Origin: Neopusillimonas aromaticivorans
Lineage (GTDB): Bacteria; Pseudomonadota; Gammaproteobacteria; Burkholderiales; Burkholderiaceae_B
Assembly: GCF_030344915.1 (NCBI RefSeq)
Contig: NZ_CP128233.1
Location: 1-64,000 of the forward strand
Reading direction: 5' to 3'
DNA length: 64,000 bases
Made by a program: the position numbers and the translations under genes. Shown here piece after piece: positions 17,753 to 26,857 of this stretch; the stretch's first letter is position 1, and each line of letters starts with the position of its first letter. The notes beneath the pieces are model-generated. The model saw only the letters and a program-made list of their open reading frames with translations. It made no database searches and had not been told where the DNA came from.

Positions 17753-20715
17753 GTTTTCCGGGCAGCCTTAGCGGCCGAAACTTCCCGTCCTCCAGCCTGC
17801 GGCTCTGCCGCCAGACATAATCGCCGGTCAGATTGATGTGCTCCCACCCCAGCGGCGACAGGTATTGCAGCAGCTCACCATCCACCGACTTCCCCGCATC
17901 GCCCATCGCCTGGGTGGCGCGCTCCAAGTACACCGTGTTCCACAACACGATGGCGGCCGTCACCAGGTTGAGGCCACTGGCCCGGTAGCGCTGCTGCTCG
18001 AAGCTCCGATCCCTGATCTCGCCGAGGCGGTTGAAGAACACCGCCCTGGCCAGGGAGTTGCGGGCTTCGCCCTTGTTCAGTCCAGCATGCACGCGCCGGC
18101 GCAGCTCGACGCTTTGCAACCAATCGAGGATGAAAAGCGTGCGCTCGATCCGGCCCAGCTCGCGCAGGGCCACGGCCAGGCCGTTCTGGCGCGGATAGCT
18201 GCCGAGCTTGCGCAGCATCAGCGAGGCGGTGACCGTGCCCTGCTTGATCGAGCTGGCCAGTGCGCAGGATGTCGTCCCAATGGGCGCGGACGTGCTTGAT
18301 GTTCAGGGTGCCGCCAACCATTGGGCGCAATGTCGGGTAGTCCTGGACGCTATTCGGAACATACAGCTTGGTTTCTCCGAGGTCGCGGATGCGCGGTGCG
18401 AAGCGGAAGCCCAGCAGGTGCATCAGGGCGAAGACATGATCGGTGAAGCCAGCCGTGTCAGTGTAGTGCTCCTCGATCCGCAAGTCGGACTCGTGGTACA
18501 GCAGACCGTCGAGCACATAGGTAGAGTCGCGCACGCCGACATTCACCACGCGGGTGCTGAACGGTGCGTACTGGTCGGAGATGTGGGTGTAGAACAGCCG
18601 CCCCGGCTCGCTGCCGTACTTCGGGTTGACGTGGCCGGTGCTTTCGCCTCGACCACCCGCCCGGAAGCGCTGGCCATCGGAAGAAGAGGTCGTGCCGTCG
18701 CCCCAGTGAGCGGCGAAGGTATGACGGTACTGGTGGTTGACCAGCTCGGCCAGGGCCGCCGAGTAGGTTTCGTCTCGGATGTGCCAGGCTTGCAGCCAGG
18801 ACAGCTTGGCGTAGGTCAGGCCGGGGCTCGACTCGGCCATCTTGGTCAGCCCGAGGTTGATTGCATCGCCCAGGATCGCTGACAGCAGCAATGTCCGGTC
18901 TTTGGCCTCGGCACCGTCCTTCAGGTGTGTGAAGTGGCGGCTGAAGCCCGTCCAGTCGTCCACGTCCATCAGCAGTTCGGTGATCTTGATGCGCGGCAGC
19001 AAATGGCTGGTCTGGTCGATCAGCGCCTGCGCGGTATTGGGCACCGCGGAATCCAGCGGGGTGATCTTCAGCCCGGACTCGGTGAGGATGGCATCGGGCA
19101 GCTCGTTGTCCTTGGCCAGGCGGGTGACGGTGGCCAGCTGCTCGTCCAGCAGCTGCAAGCGCTCTTCCAGGTACTGGTTGCTGTTCGGGTTGATCGCCAG
19201 GGGCAGAGCCTGCGCATGCTTGAGCGCGGCGAACCTCTCTGCCGGCAGCAGGTAGTCGTCGAAGTCGCGGAACTGCCGCGAGCCCTTGACCCAGATGTCA
19301 CCGGAGCGCAGCGCGTTCTTCAGCTCGGACAGGGCGCAGATTTCGTAGAAGCGCCGGTCGAGGCCTTCCGGGGTTATCACTAGCGGCTTCCAGCGCGGCT
19401 TGATGAAGGCGGTGGGCGCATCGGCCGGCACCTTGCGCAGGTTGTAGGCGTTCATCTCGCTCAGGGTCTGCACGGCTGCCAGCACGCCTTGCGCAGCCGG
19501 GGCAGCGCGCAGTTCCAGCACCTCCAGCAAGGCCGGCGTGTAACGGCGCAGAGTGGCGAAGTTCTCGCCGACCAGGTGCAGATGGTCGAAGCCTTCCGGC
19601 CGGGCCAGCAGCTCGGCCTCGCTGACGCTCTCGGTGAACTCGTCCCGGGGAATCACCGCCTCAATGGCGGCATAGGGATCGCTACCGCTTTCCTTGGCTT
19701 CCAGGAGAGCCTGGCCGATCTTCGAGTACAGGCGCACCTTGTCGTTGATCGCCTTGCCCTGCTTCTGGAACTGCTGCTGATGCTTGTGCTTCGCGCTGCT
19801 GAACAGCTTGACCAGGATACGGTCGTGCAGATCGACCAACTCATCAATCACCGTCGCGGTGCTCTCCAGCACCACGGCGGCCAGGGTCGCGTAGCGTCGC
19901 TGCGGCTCGAACTTGCCGAGGTCTTTGGGCGTCATCTGCCCACCCTCGCGGGCCAGCTTGAGCAGGCGGTTCTGGTGGATGTGTCGGCCCAGGCCTTCGG
20001 GCAAGTCCACCAGCTGAAATGTCTTCAGCCGCTCGATGTGTTCGAGCATGTGGCGGGAGTTCGGTTTCAGCGGTGCCTGTCGCAGCCAGGTCAACCAGGT
20101 GATGCTGCTGCCGGCCTTGAGCTTCAACAGCTCGTCCAGCTTGGCCCGATGCGAGTCCGTGAGTGGTTCGACCAGGGCGCGGTAGACTCGGCGATTGGCC
20201 CGCGCAATGGCCTCCGAACAAGCTCGATCAATTACGCTCAACGCCGGCAGAATGCGCCGCTTCTGTCGCAGGCTCTCCAGGGCCTGACCGGCCAGCAGTA
20301 AGCCCTTGTCGGTCTGCTGGGCCAACTCGGTCAGCTCGCGCACCAGGGCGCGGAAGTCGGACAGGCCGAACGGGGCCAGTTGTAGGTAGGTGCGCAGTTC
20401 CTGGGCGTGCTCGCGGCGAGTCACGTCGCGTTCGCCGTACTTCAACCAACTCGCCGGGTCGGCCTGAACTTGCTTGGCCACCCACTGGATGACCGGCTCG
20501 GGCGGCTCGCTGTCGGTGCCCAACGCATAGCCGGGGTAGCGCAGCAGGCTGAGCTGCACCGCGAAGCCCAGGCGGTTGGCGTCGCCGCGCCGCTGGCGGA
20601 TCAGCGACAGGTCGGAGTCGTTGAAGGTGTAGTAGCGGATCAGGTCATCCTGGCTTTCCGGCAACGCAAGCAAGGTGTCGCGCTCCGTAGCCGAGAGAAT
20701 CGAGCGACGCGGCAT
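17748..20715 (-). pseudogene. tnpA: Tn21-subgroup transposase TnpA, apparent one-base frameshift
   Basis: A Tn3-family DDE transposase of about 988 residues, starting MPRRSILSATERDTLLALPE. The catalytic core includes GDGTTSSSDGQ and YVLDGLLYHESDLRIEEHYTD. It reads normally to HVRAHWDDILR, then an extra base at about 18261 (CCAGTGCG where CCAGGCG is expected) shifts the frame. The C-terminal 156 residues follow in the correct frame (TVTASLMLRKLGSYPRQNGL … LRLPGKP). Removing one base gives a 988-residue protein, standard for the family. tnpR lies four bases upstream. The break sits at a CCWGG motif, so it is probably an artefact. Confidence 0.9.
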
Positions 20716-20718
20716 GGT

Positions 20719-21279
20719 TCACTCGTCCTTGCGAAGGTACTGATAGAGGGTTTCTCGGCTGATGCCGAACTCGCGGGCGAGCTGCGCCTTCGGCTCGCCC
20801 GCAGCGGCCCGCTGCCGCAGCGTGATGGCTTGCTCGTCGGAGAGGGCTTTCTTGCGGCCCCGGTAGGCACCGCGCTGCTTGGCCAGGGCGATGCCCTCGC
20901 GCTGCCGCTCGCGAATCAGGGCGCGCTCAAACTCGGCAAAGGCCCCCATGACCGACAGCATCAGGTTGGCCATCGGCGAGTCCTCGCCGGTGAACACCAG
21001 GCCTTCCTTCAAGAACTCGATGCGCACACCGCGCTGGGTCAGCTTCTGTACCAAGCGACGCAGGTCATCGAGGTTGCGGGCCAGCCGATCCATGCTGTGC
21101 ACCACCACTGTATCGCCTTCGCGGACGAAGCTCAGCAGCGCTTCGAGCTGGGGGCGCTGGGTGTCCTTGCCCGATGCCTTGTCGGTGAACACCTTGCTCA
21201 CCTGGGTTTGTTCCAGCTGGCGTTCCGGGTTCTGGTCAAAGCTGCTGACCCGGACGTAGCCGATGCGGTGCCCCTGCAC
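20719..21279 (-). CDS. tnpR: Tn21-subgroup resolvase TnpR
   Basis: A 186-residue serine resolvase that resolves cointegrates at the adjacent res site. The catalytic Ser is in RIGYVRVSSFDQNPERQ (about residue 13). The E-helix is FAEFERALIRERQREGIALA and the C-terminal helix-turn-helix is PKAQLAREFGISRETLYQYL. The reading frame is intact. It is transcribed toward tnpA, from which it is separated by three bases, and the res region lies immediately upstream at 21280-21413. Confidence 0.93.
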   Translation of the reverse strand: MQGHRIGYVRVSSFDQNPERQLEQTQVSKVFTDKASGKDTQRPQLEALLSFVREGDTVVVHSMDRLARNLDDLRRLVQKLTQRGVRIEFLKEGLVFTGEDSPMANLMLSVMGAFAEFERALIRERQREGIALAKQRGAYRGRKKALSDEQAITLRQRAAAGEPKAQLAREFGISRETLYQYLRKDE

Positions 21280-21413
21280 GATGTCTCCTTGGTTGAAGGC
21301 GGCTTAAGTGCACTTTCTGTTCCGTTGTGCCTCAAAGCCCATTTCTGTCAGGCTGAAATCTATAACCTTCGCGGGCATGTGTCAAAAAATGGGAAAGCAG
21401 ACTCTATTCTGAC
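21280..21413. promoter_or_regulatory. res site region of the Tn21-like module
   Basis: 134 bp between tnpR and the integron inverted repeat, the location of res in Tn21-subgroup elements. Dyad fragments such as GTGTCAAAAAATGG are visible but I cannot place subsites I-III with certainty. Tn402-like elements preferentially enter res sites, which fits the integron starting here. Confidence 0.6.
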
Positions 21414-21615
21414 TGTCGTTTTCAGAAGACGGCTGCACTGAACGTCAGAAGCCGACTGCACTATAGCAGCGGAGGGGTTGGATCCATCAGGCAACGACGG
21501 GCTGCTGCCGGCCATCAGCGGACGCAGGGAGGACTTTCCGCAACCGGCCGTTCGATGCGGCACCGATGGCCTTCGCGCAGGGGTAGTGAATCCGCCAGGA
21601 TTGACTTGCGCTGCC

Positions 21616-22628
21616 CTACCTCTCACTAGTGAGGGGCGGCAGCGCATCAAGCGGTGAGCGCACTCCGGCACCGCCAACTTTCAGCACATGCGTGTAAATC
21701 ATCGTCGTAGAGACGTCGGAATGGCCGAGCAGATCCTGCACGGTTCGAATGTCGTAACCGCTGCGGAGCAAGGCCGTCGCGAACGAGTGGCGGAGGGTGT
21801 GCGGTGTGGCGGGCTTCGTGATGCCTGCTTGTTCTACGGCACGTTTGAAGGCGCGCTGAAAGGTCTGGTCATACATGTGATGGCGACGCACGACACCGCT
21901 CCGTGGATCGGTCGAATGCGTGTGCTGCGCAAAACCCAGAACCACGGCCAGGAATGCCCGGCGCGCGGATACTTCCGCTCAAGGGCGTCGGGAAGCGCAA
22001 CGCCGCTGCGGCCCTCGGCCTGGTCCTTCAGCCACCATGCCCGTGCACGCGACAGCTGCTCGCGCAGGCTGGGTGCCAAGCTCTCGGGTAACATCAAGGC
22101 CCGATCCTTGGAGCCCTTGCCCTCCCGCACGATGATCGTGCCGTGATCGAAATCCAGATCCTTGACCCGCAGTTGCAAACCCTCACTGATCCGCATGCCC
22201 GTTCCATACAGAAGCTGGGCGAACAAACGATGCTCGCCTTCCAGAAAACCGAGGATGCGAACCACTTCATCCGGGGTCAGCACCACCGGCAAGCGCCGCG
22301 ACGGCCGAGGTCTTCCGATCTCCTGAAGCCGGGGCAGATCCGTGCACAGCACCTTGCCGTAGAAGAACAGCAAGGCCGCCAATGCCTGACGATGCGTGGA
22401 GACCGAAACCTTGCGCTCGTTCGCCAGCCAGGACAGAAATGCCTCGACTTCGCTGCTGCCCAAGGTTGCCGGGTGACGCACACCGTGGAAACGGATGAAG
22501 GCACGAACCCAGTGGACATAAGCCTGTTCGGTTCGTAAGCTATAATGCAAGTAGCGTATGCGCTCACGCAACTGGTCCAGAACCTTGACCGAACGCAGCG
22601 GTGGTAACGGCGCAGTGGCGGTTTTCAT
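21616..22628 (-). pseudogene. intI1: Class 1 integron integrase IntI1, apparent one-base frameshift
   Basis: A tyrosine recombinase of 337 residues that inserts and excises gene cassettes at attI1/attC. The start MKTATAPLPPLRSVKVLDQL is intact. The frame breaks at the A run 21931-21934 (four A's). With five it continues [26 protein letters not shown] and the catalytic region [20 protein letters not shown], ending LPPLTSER. The cassette promoter Pc lies within it on the opposite strand. The corrected length equals IntI1, so the gene is probably intact. Confidence 0.92.
22513..22541 (+). promoter_or_regulatory. Integron cassette promoter, weak type (PcW)
   Basis: -35 TGGACA (22513-22518), 17-bp spacer, -10 TAAGCT (22536-22541), the weak Pc variant. 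It drives aadA5 and the second cassette. A second promoter P2 would need extra bases in the spacer upstream of attI1, and these are absent. Confidence 0.88.
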
Positions 22629-22658
22629 GGCTTGTTATGACTGTTTTTTGTACAGTCT

Positions 22659-22769
22659 ATGCCTCGGGCATCCAAGCAGCAAGCGCGTTACGCCGTGGGT
22701 CGATGTTTGATGTTATGGAGCAGCAACGATGTTACGCAGCAGGGCAGTCGCCCTAAAACAAAGTTAGGC
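22659..22769 (+). other. attI1 recombination site
   Basis: The usual class 1 attI1 region ending AAACAAAGTTAGGC, with the recombination point in GTTAGGC at 22763-22769, just before aadA5. Confidence 0.85.
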
Positions 22770-22772
22770 ATC

Positions 22773-23561
22773 ATGGGTGAATTTTTCCCTGCACAAGTTT
22801 TCAAGCAGCTGTCCCACGCTCGCGCGGTGATCGAGCGCCATCTGGCTGCGACACTGGACACAATCCACCTGTTCGGATCTGCGATCGATGGAGGGCTGAA
22901 GCCGGACAGCGACATAGACTTGCTCGTGACCGTCAGCGCCGCACCTAACGATTCGCTCCGGCAGGCGCTAATGCTCGATTTGCTGAAAGTCTCATCACCG
23001 CCAGGCGATGGCGGAACATGGCGACCGCTGGAGCTAACTGTTGTCGCTCGAAGCGAAGTAGTGCCTTGGCGCTATCCGGCGCGGCGTGAGCTTCAGTTCG
23101 GTGAGTGGCTCCGCCACGACATCCTTTCCGGAACGTTCGAGCCTGCCGTTCTGGATCACGATCTTGCGATTTTGCTGACCAAGGCGAGGCAACACAGCCT
23201 TGCGCTTCTAGGCCCATCCGCAGCCACGTTTTTCGAGCCGGTGCCGAAGGAGCATTTCTCCAAGGCGCTTTTCGACACTATTGCCCAGTGGAATGCAGAG
23301 TCGGATTGGAAGGGTGACGAGCGGAACGTCGTTCTTGCTCTTGCTCGCATTTGGTACAGCGCTTCAACTGGTCTCATTGCTCCTAAGGACGTTGCTGCCG
23401 CATGGGTATCGGAGCGTTTGCCTGCCGAGCATCGGCCCCTCATCTGCAAGGCACGCGCGGCGTACCTGGGTAGCGAGGACGACGACCTAGCAATGCGCGT
23501 CGAAGAGACGGCCGCGTTCGTTCGATATGCCAAAGCAACGATTGAGAGAATCTTGCGTTGA
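22773..23561 (+). CDS. aadA5: AadA5 aminoglycoside 3''-adenylyltransferase
   Basis: A 262-residue ANT(3'') enzyme that adenylates streptomycin and spectinomycin. The start MGEFFPAQVFKQLSHARAV is the AadA5 variant. The nucleotidyltransferase motif is LFGSAIDGGLKPDSDIDLLV near residues 35-54. The start at 22773 lies four bases after attI1; an upstream in-frame ATG (22659) lies in attI1 and is not used. It is normally found as the second cassette behind dfrA17; here it is the first. Expression is from the weak Pc. The cassette ends with the attC site at 23608-23664. Confidence 0.95.
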   Translation: MGEFFPAQVFKQLSHARAVIERHLAATLDTIHLFGSAIDGGLKPDSDIDLLVTVSAAPNDSLRQALMLDLLKVSSPPGDGGTWRPLELTVVARSEVVPWRYPARRELQFGEWLRHDILSGTFEPAVLDHDLAILLTKARQHSLALLGPSAATFFEPVPKEHFSKALFDTIAQWNAESDWKGDERNVVLALARIWYSASTGLIAPKDVAAAWVSERLPAEHRPLICKARAAYLGSEDDDLAMRVEETAAFVRYAKATIERILR

Positions 23562-23607
23562 GCGGCATGTGCGAAAAGTGCATCGACCCGCGCCGAGGGC
23601 ATCTGAT

Positions 23608-23664
23608 GCCTAACTCGGCGTTCAAGCGGACGGGCTGCGCCCGCCGCTCAACTATGCGTTAGTA
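23608..23664 (+). other. attC site of the aadA5 cassette
   Basis: R'' GCCTAAC at 23608-23614 and R' GTTAG at 23658-23662, with an imperfect stem (GAGCGG / CCGCTC-type pairing) between them. Confidence 0.8.
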
Positions 23665-23989
23665 CCACTGAAACCCTCCTTTATTTCGCCCATGTTTATT
23701 CAAACGGCATTCAGTTTCTCAAACGCTGTGCAGCGCTGGGTTTGCCGTTTCTCTGGGCTTCGCCTGGTGGCGTTACGCTGGTTTGTGGTCTTTTTGGCCT
23801 CTGGCCCTTGTGTAGCAAGCGCGAGCAGCTATTTTTTTCGTAGTGCTGTGCCGCCTCGGTGGCACCGTGCCTTTTCGCAGTTAGCGCCCGTCGCCAAGTT
23901 ACGGTTATCCGTTTTGGCTTCTGGCTCTAACATTTCGGTCAAGCCGACCCGCATTCTGCGGTCGGCTTACCTCGCCCGTTAGATGCACT
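23659..23989 (+). other. Second gene cassette without recognisable gene
   Basis: About 330 bp between the aadA5 attC and the 3' conserved segment, ending in its own attC (CTCTAAC at 23925-23931, CGTTAGA at 23977-23983, stem CAAGCCGACC / GGTCGGCTT). The only sizeable frame is 23692-23982: 96 codons, no clear Shine-Dalgarno, a hydrophobic start and an end that reads into attC (NISVKPTRILRSAYLAR). Such attC-derived C-termini are common in chromosomal-integron cassettes. I do not recognise the product, and it may be non-coding. Confidence 0.7.
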
Positions 23990-24086
23990 AAGCACATAAT
24001 TGCTCACAGCCAAACTATCAGGTCAAGTCTGCTTTTATTATTTTTAAGCGTGCATAATAAGCCCTACACAAATTGGGAGATATATC

Positions 24087-24434
24087 ATGAAAGGCTGGCT
24101 TTTTCTTGTTATCGCAATAGTTGGCGAAGTAATCGCAACATCCGCATTAAAATCTAGCGAGGGCTTTACTAAGCTTGCCCCTTCCGCCGTTGTCATAATC
24201 GGTTATGGCATCGCATTTTATTTTCTTTCTCTGGTTCTGAAATCCATCCCTGTCGGTGTTGCTTATGCAGTCTGGTCGGGACTCGGCGTCGTCATAATTA
24301 CAGTCATTGCCTGGTTGCTTCATGGGCAAAAGCTTGATGCGTGGGGCTTTGTAGGTATGGGGCTCATAATTGCTGCCTTTTTGCTCGCCCGATCCCCATC
24401 GTGGAAGTCGCTGCGGAGGCCGACGCCATGGTGA
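24087..24434 (+). CDS. qacEdelta1: QacEdelta1 small multidrug resistance pump (truncated)
   Basis: A 115-residue SMR-family protein, the truncated form of QacE found in the 3' conserved segment. It has the first three helices and the membrane-embedded Glu (AIVGEVIATSALKSSEGFTK, Glu near residue 13). The fourth helix is disturbed: the last residues (SPSWKSLRRPTPW) come from the fusion to the sul1 leader. It confers at most weak quaternary ammonium tolerance. It overlaps the sul1 start by seven bases. Confidence 0.95.
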   Translation: MKGWLFLVIAIVGEVIATSALKSSEGFTKLAPSAVVIIGYGIAFYFLSLVLKSIPVGVAYAVWSGLGVVIITVIAWLLHGQKLDAWGFVGMGLIIAAFLLARSPSWKSLRRPTPW

Positions 24435-25266
24435 CGGTGTTCGGCATTCTGAATCTCACCGAGGACTCCTTCTTCGATGAGAGCCGGCGGCTAGACCCCG
24501 CCGGCGCTGTCACCGCGGCGATCGAAATGCTGCGAGTCGGATCAGACGTCGTGGATGTCGGACCGGCCGCCAGCCATCCGGACGCGAGGCCTGTATCGCC
24601 GGCCGATGAGATCAGACGTATTGCGCCGCTCTTAGACGCCCTGTCCGATCAGATGCACCGTGTTTCAATCGACAGCTTCCAACCGGAAACCCAGCGCTAT
24701 GCGCTCAAGCGCGGCGTGGGCTACCTGAACGATATCCAAGGATTTCCTGACCCTGCGCTCTATCCCGATATTGCTGAGGCGGACTGCAGGCTGGTGGTTA
24801 TGCACTCAGCGCAGCGGGATGGCATCGCCACCCGCACCGGTCACCTTCGACCCGAAGACGCGCTCGACGAGATTGTGCGGTTCTTCGAGGCGCGGGTTTC
24901 CGCCTTGCGACGGAGCGGGGTCGCTGCCGACCGGCTCATCCTCGATCCGGGGATGGGATTTTCTTGAGCCCCGCACCGGAAACATCGCTGCACGTGCTGT
25001 CGAACCTTCAAAAGCTGAAGTCGGCGTTGGGGCTTCCGCTATTGGTCTCGGTGTCGCGGAAATCCTTCTTGGGCGCCACCGTTGGCCTTCCTGTAAAGGA
25101 TCTGGGTCCAGCGAGCCTTGCGGCGGAACTTCACGCGATCGGCAATGGCGCTGACTACGTCCGCACCCACGCGCCTGGAGATCTGCGAAGCGCAATCACC
25201 TTCTCGGAAACCCTCGCGAAATTTCGCAGTCGCGACGCCAGAGACCGAGGGTTAGATCATGCCTAG
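24428..25266 (+). pseudogene. sul1: Sul1 dihydropteroate synthase, apparent one-base frameshift
   Basis: A sulfonamide-insensitive dihydropteroate synthase of the folate pathway. It starts MVTVFGILNLTEDSFFDESR, with the pterin-binding NLTEDSF motif and SIDSFQPET. The frame breaks at the T run 24959-24962 (four T's). With five, DPGMGFFLSPAPETSLHVLS continues to GLDHA at 25266, giving 279 residues, exactly Sul1. It is most likely intact in the cell. It is transcribed with qacEdelta1 from its own 3'-CS promoter. Confidence 0.94.
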
Positions 25267-25393
25267 CATTCACCTTCCGGCCGCCCGCTAGCGGACCCTG
25301 GTCAGGTTCCGCGAAGGTGGGCGCAGACATGCTGGGCTCGTCAGGATCAAACTGCACTATGAGGCGGCGGTTCATACCGCGCCAGGGGAGCGA

Positions 25394-25893
25394 ATGGACA
25401 GCGAGGAGCCTCCGAACGTTCGGGTCGCCTGCTCGGGTGATATCGACGAGGTTGTGCGGCTGATGCACGACGCTGCGGCGTGGATGTCCGCCAAGGGAAC
25501 GCCCGCACTGGGACGTCGCGCGGATCGACCGGACATTCGCGGAGACCTTCGTCCTGAGATCCGAGCTCCTAGTCGCGAGTTGCAGCGACGGCATCGTCGG
25601 CTGTTGCACCTTGTCGGCCGAGGATCCCGAGTTCTGGCCCGACGCCCTCAAGGGGAGGCCGCATATCTGCACAAGCTCGCGGTGCGACGGACACATGCGG
25701 GCCGGGGTGTCAGCTCCGCGCTGATCGAGGCTTGCCGCCATGCCGCGCGAACGCAGGGTGCGCCAAGCTGCGGCTCGACTGCCACCCGAACCTGCGTGGC
25801 CTATACGAGCGGCTCGGATTCACCCACGTCGACACTTTCAATCCCGGCTGGGATCCAACCTTCATCGCAGAACGCCTAGAACTCGAAATCTAA
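25394..25893 (+). pseudogene. orf5: orf5 GNAT-type acetyltransferase of the 3' conserved segment, three indels
   Basis: A GNAT-fold protein of unknown substrate that accompanies sul1. Three indels disturb the frame: an extra A at 25507 (CGCACTGG where CGCCTGG is expected), a missing G at 25652-25655 and a missing G at 25756-25758. Correcting all three gives 166 residues, MDSEEPPNVRVACSGDIDEV … LHKLAVRRTHAGRGVSSALI … ERLELEI, with the acetyl-CoA loop RRTHAGRGVSSAL. Two are homopolymer losses and one is the CCTGG insertion seen elsewhere in this window. Confidence 0.85.
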
Positions 25894-26855
25894 CGTCCGT
25901 TCGGGCATCGAGGTCCATGTCGGGGTGGGACGGGCCCGTGGCTTCAAGATCACTTGCAGTCCGACCGCGATGTCTTGGTTGCGCGAGAGGTTGTCGACAG
26001 GCCATGCTGAGTGTGCGATGGTTGATCGCTTCCTCGCCGCTCTCCACGGCGACGATGGCCGCCGCCATCAGCAAGTGCGCCAGTTCCCCTATGGTGCCCT
26101 CGCTGCGTGTGAGCAGGTAGCGAGCCATGTCCAGCGTGGCAATTGGGGAAGGCCGGCGCAGCGGGAGCGAAGCGGCGAAGCTGGCCAGCAGTGAGCAGCA
26201 ATCGTCGTTGGCCTCCCATACCGGCAGCATCATCGGCTCGAAGCGATTTTCCAACTGGTCATCGGAGCGGATGGCTAGGTAGGCGTCGCGCGTGCCTACC
26301 CCAACCAACGGGATGCGCAGTTCGTTGCCGAGGAAGCGCAGCAGGTTGAGGAATTCCCGGCGGTTGACGCTGTTGCCGGCCAGCACGTTGTGCAGCTCGT
26401 CGATCACCAGCATGCGCACGCCGACCTTGCGCAGCAGTGCCAGAGCCAGTTGCTCCATTTCCGGCAACCGTGGGCGTGGGCGCAGCGGCGCGCCCATCGC
26501 GGCGAGCAGCGCGACGTAGAAGCGGATCACGGACGGCTCGGACGGCATCTGCACGACCAACACCGGGATGTGCTCCTGGTCGGCGTCGGAGCTGGCCGGG
26601 TGGGTGCGGCGGAACTTCTCGACGATCATCGACTTGCCATTGTTGGTCGGGCCAACCAGCAGCAGGTTGGGCATGCGTTGCTTGTTTGGCCACGCATAAA
26701 GGGCTTCCAGCCGGTTCAGCGCCTCGACTGCGCGCGGATAGCCGATCCAGCGGTCGGCGCGAAGGCGCTGGATGCGCTCGTCCGCCGGAAGACGGGCCAA
26801 GCCACTGGGCCGCCGGCAGCAGGTGGGACAGGTCGATGATGGGATATTCGTCCAC
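25862..26855 (-). pseudogene. tniB: TniB transposition ATPase, 3'-truncated (tniBdelta1)
   Basis: TniB is an AAA+ ATPase acting with TniA in Tn402 transposition. The Walker A is LLVGPTNNGKSMIVEKF and the Walker B is VRMLVIDELHNVLAG. The 3' end is genuinely deleted: after NHRTLSMA the frame runs into sequence next to orf5, the classical In2-type junction. There is also a frameshift near the start, where an extra A at 26804 turns CCCTGG into CCACTGG; without it the N-terminus reads DEYPIIDLSHLLPAAQGLARLPADER. The start overlaps the tniA stop, so the pair is translationally coupled. Confidence 0.88.
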
Positions 26856-26857
26856 GG

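Noticed and set aside
12269..24329. Numerous long antisense frames opposite resistance genes
   Set aside because: High-GC shadow frames with arginine/proline/serine-rich products. The sense strand carries the recognised protein in each case.
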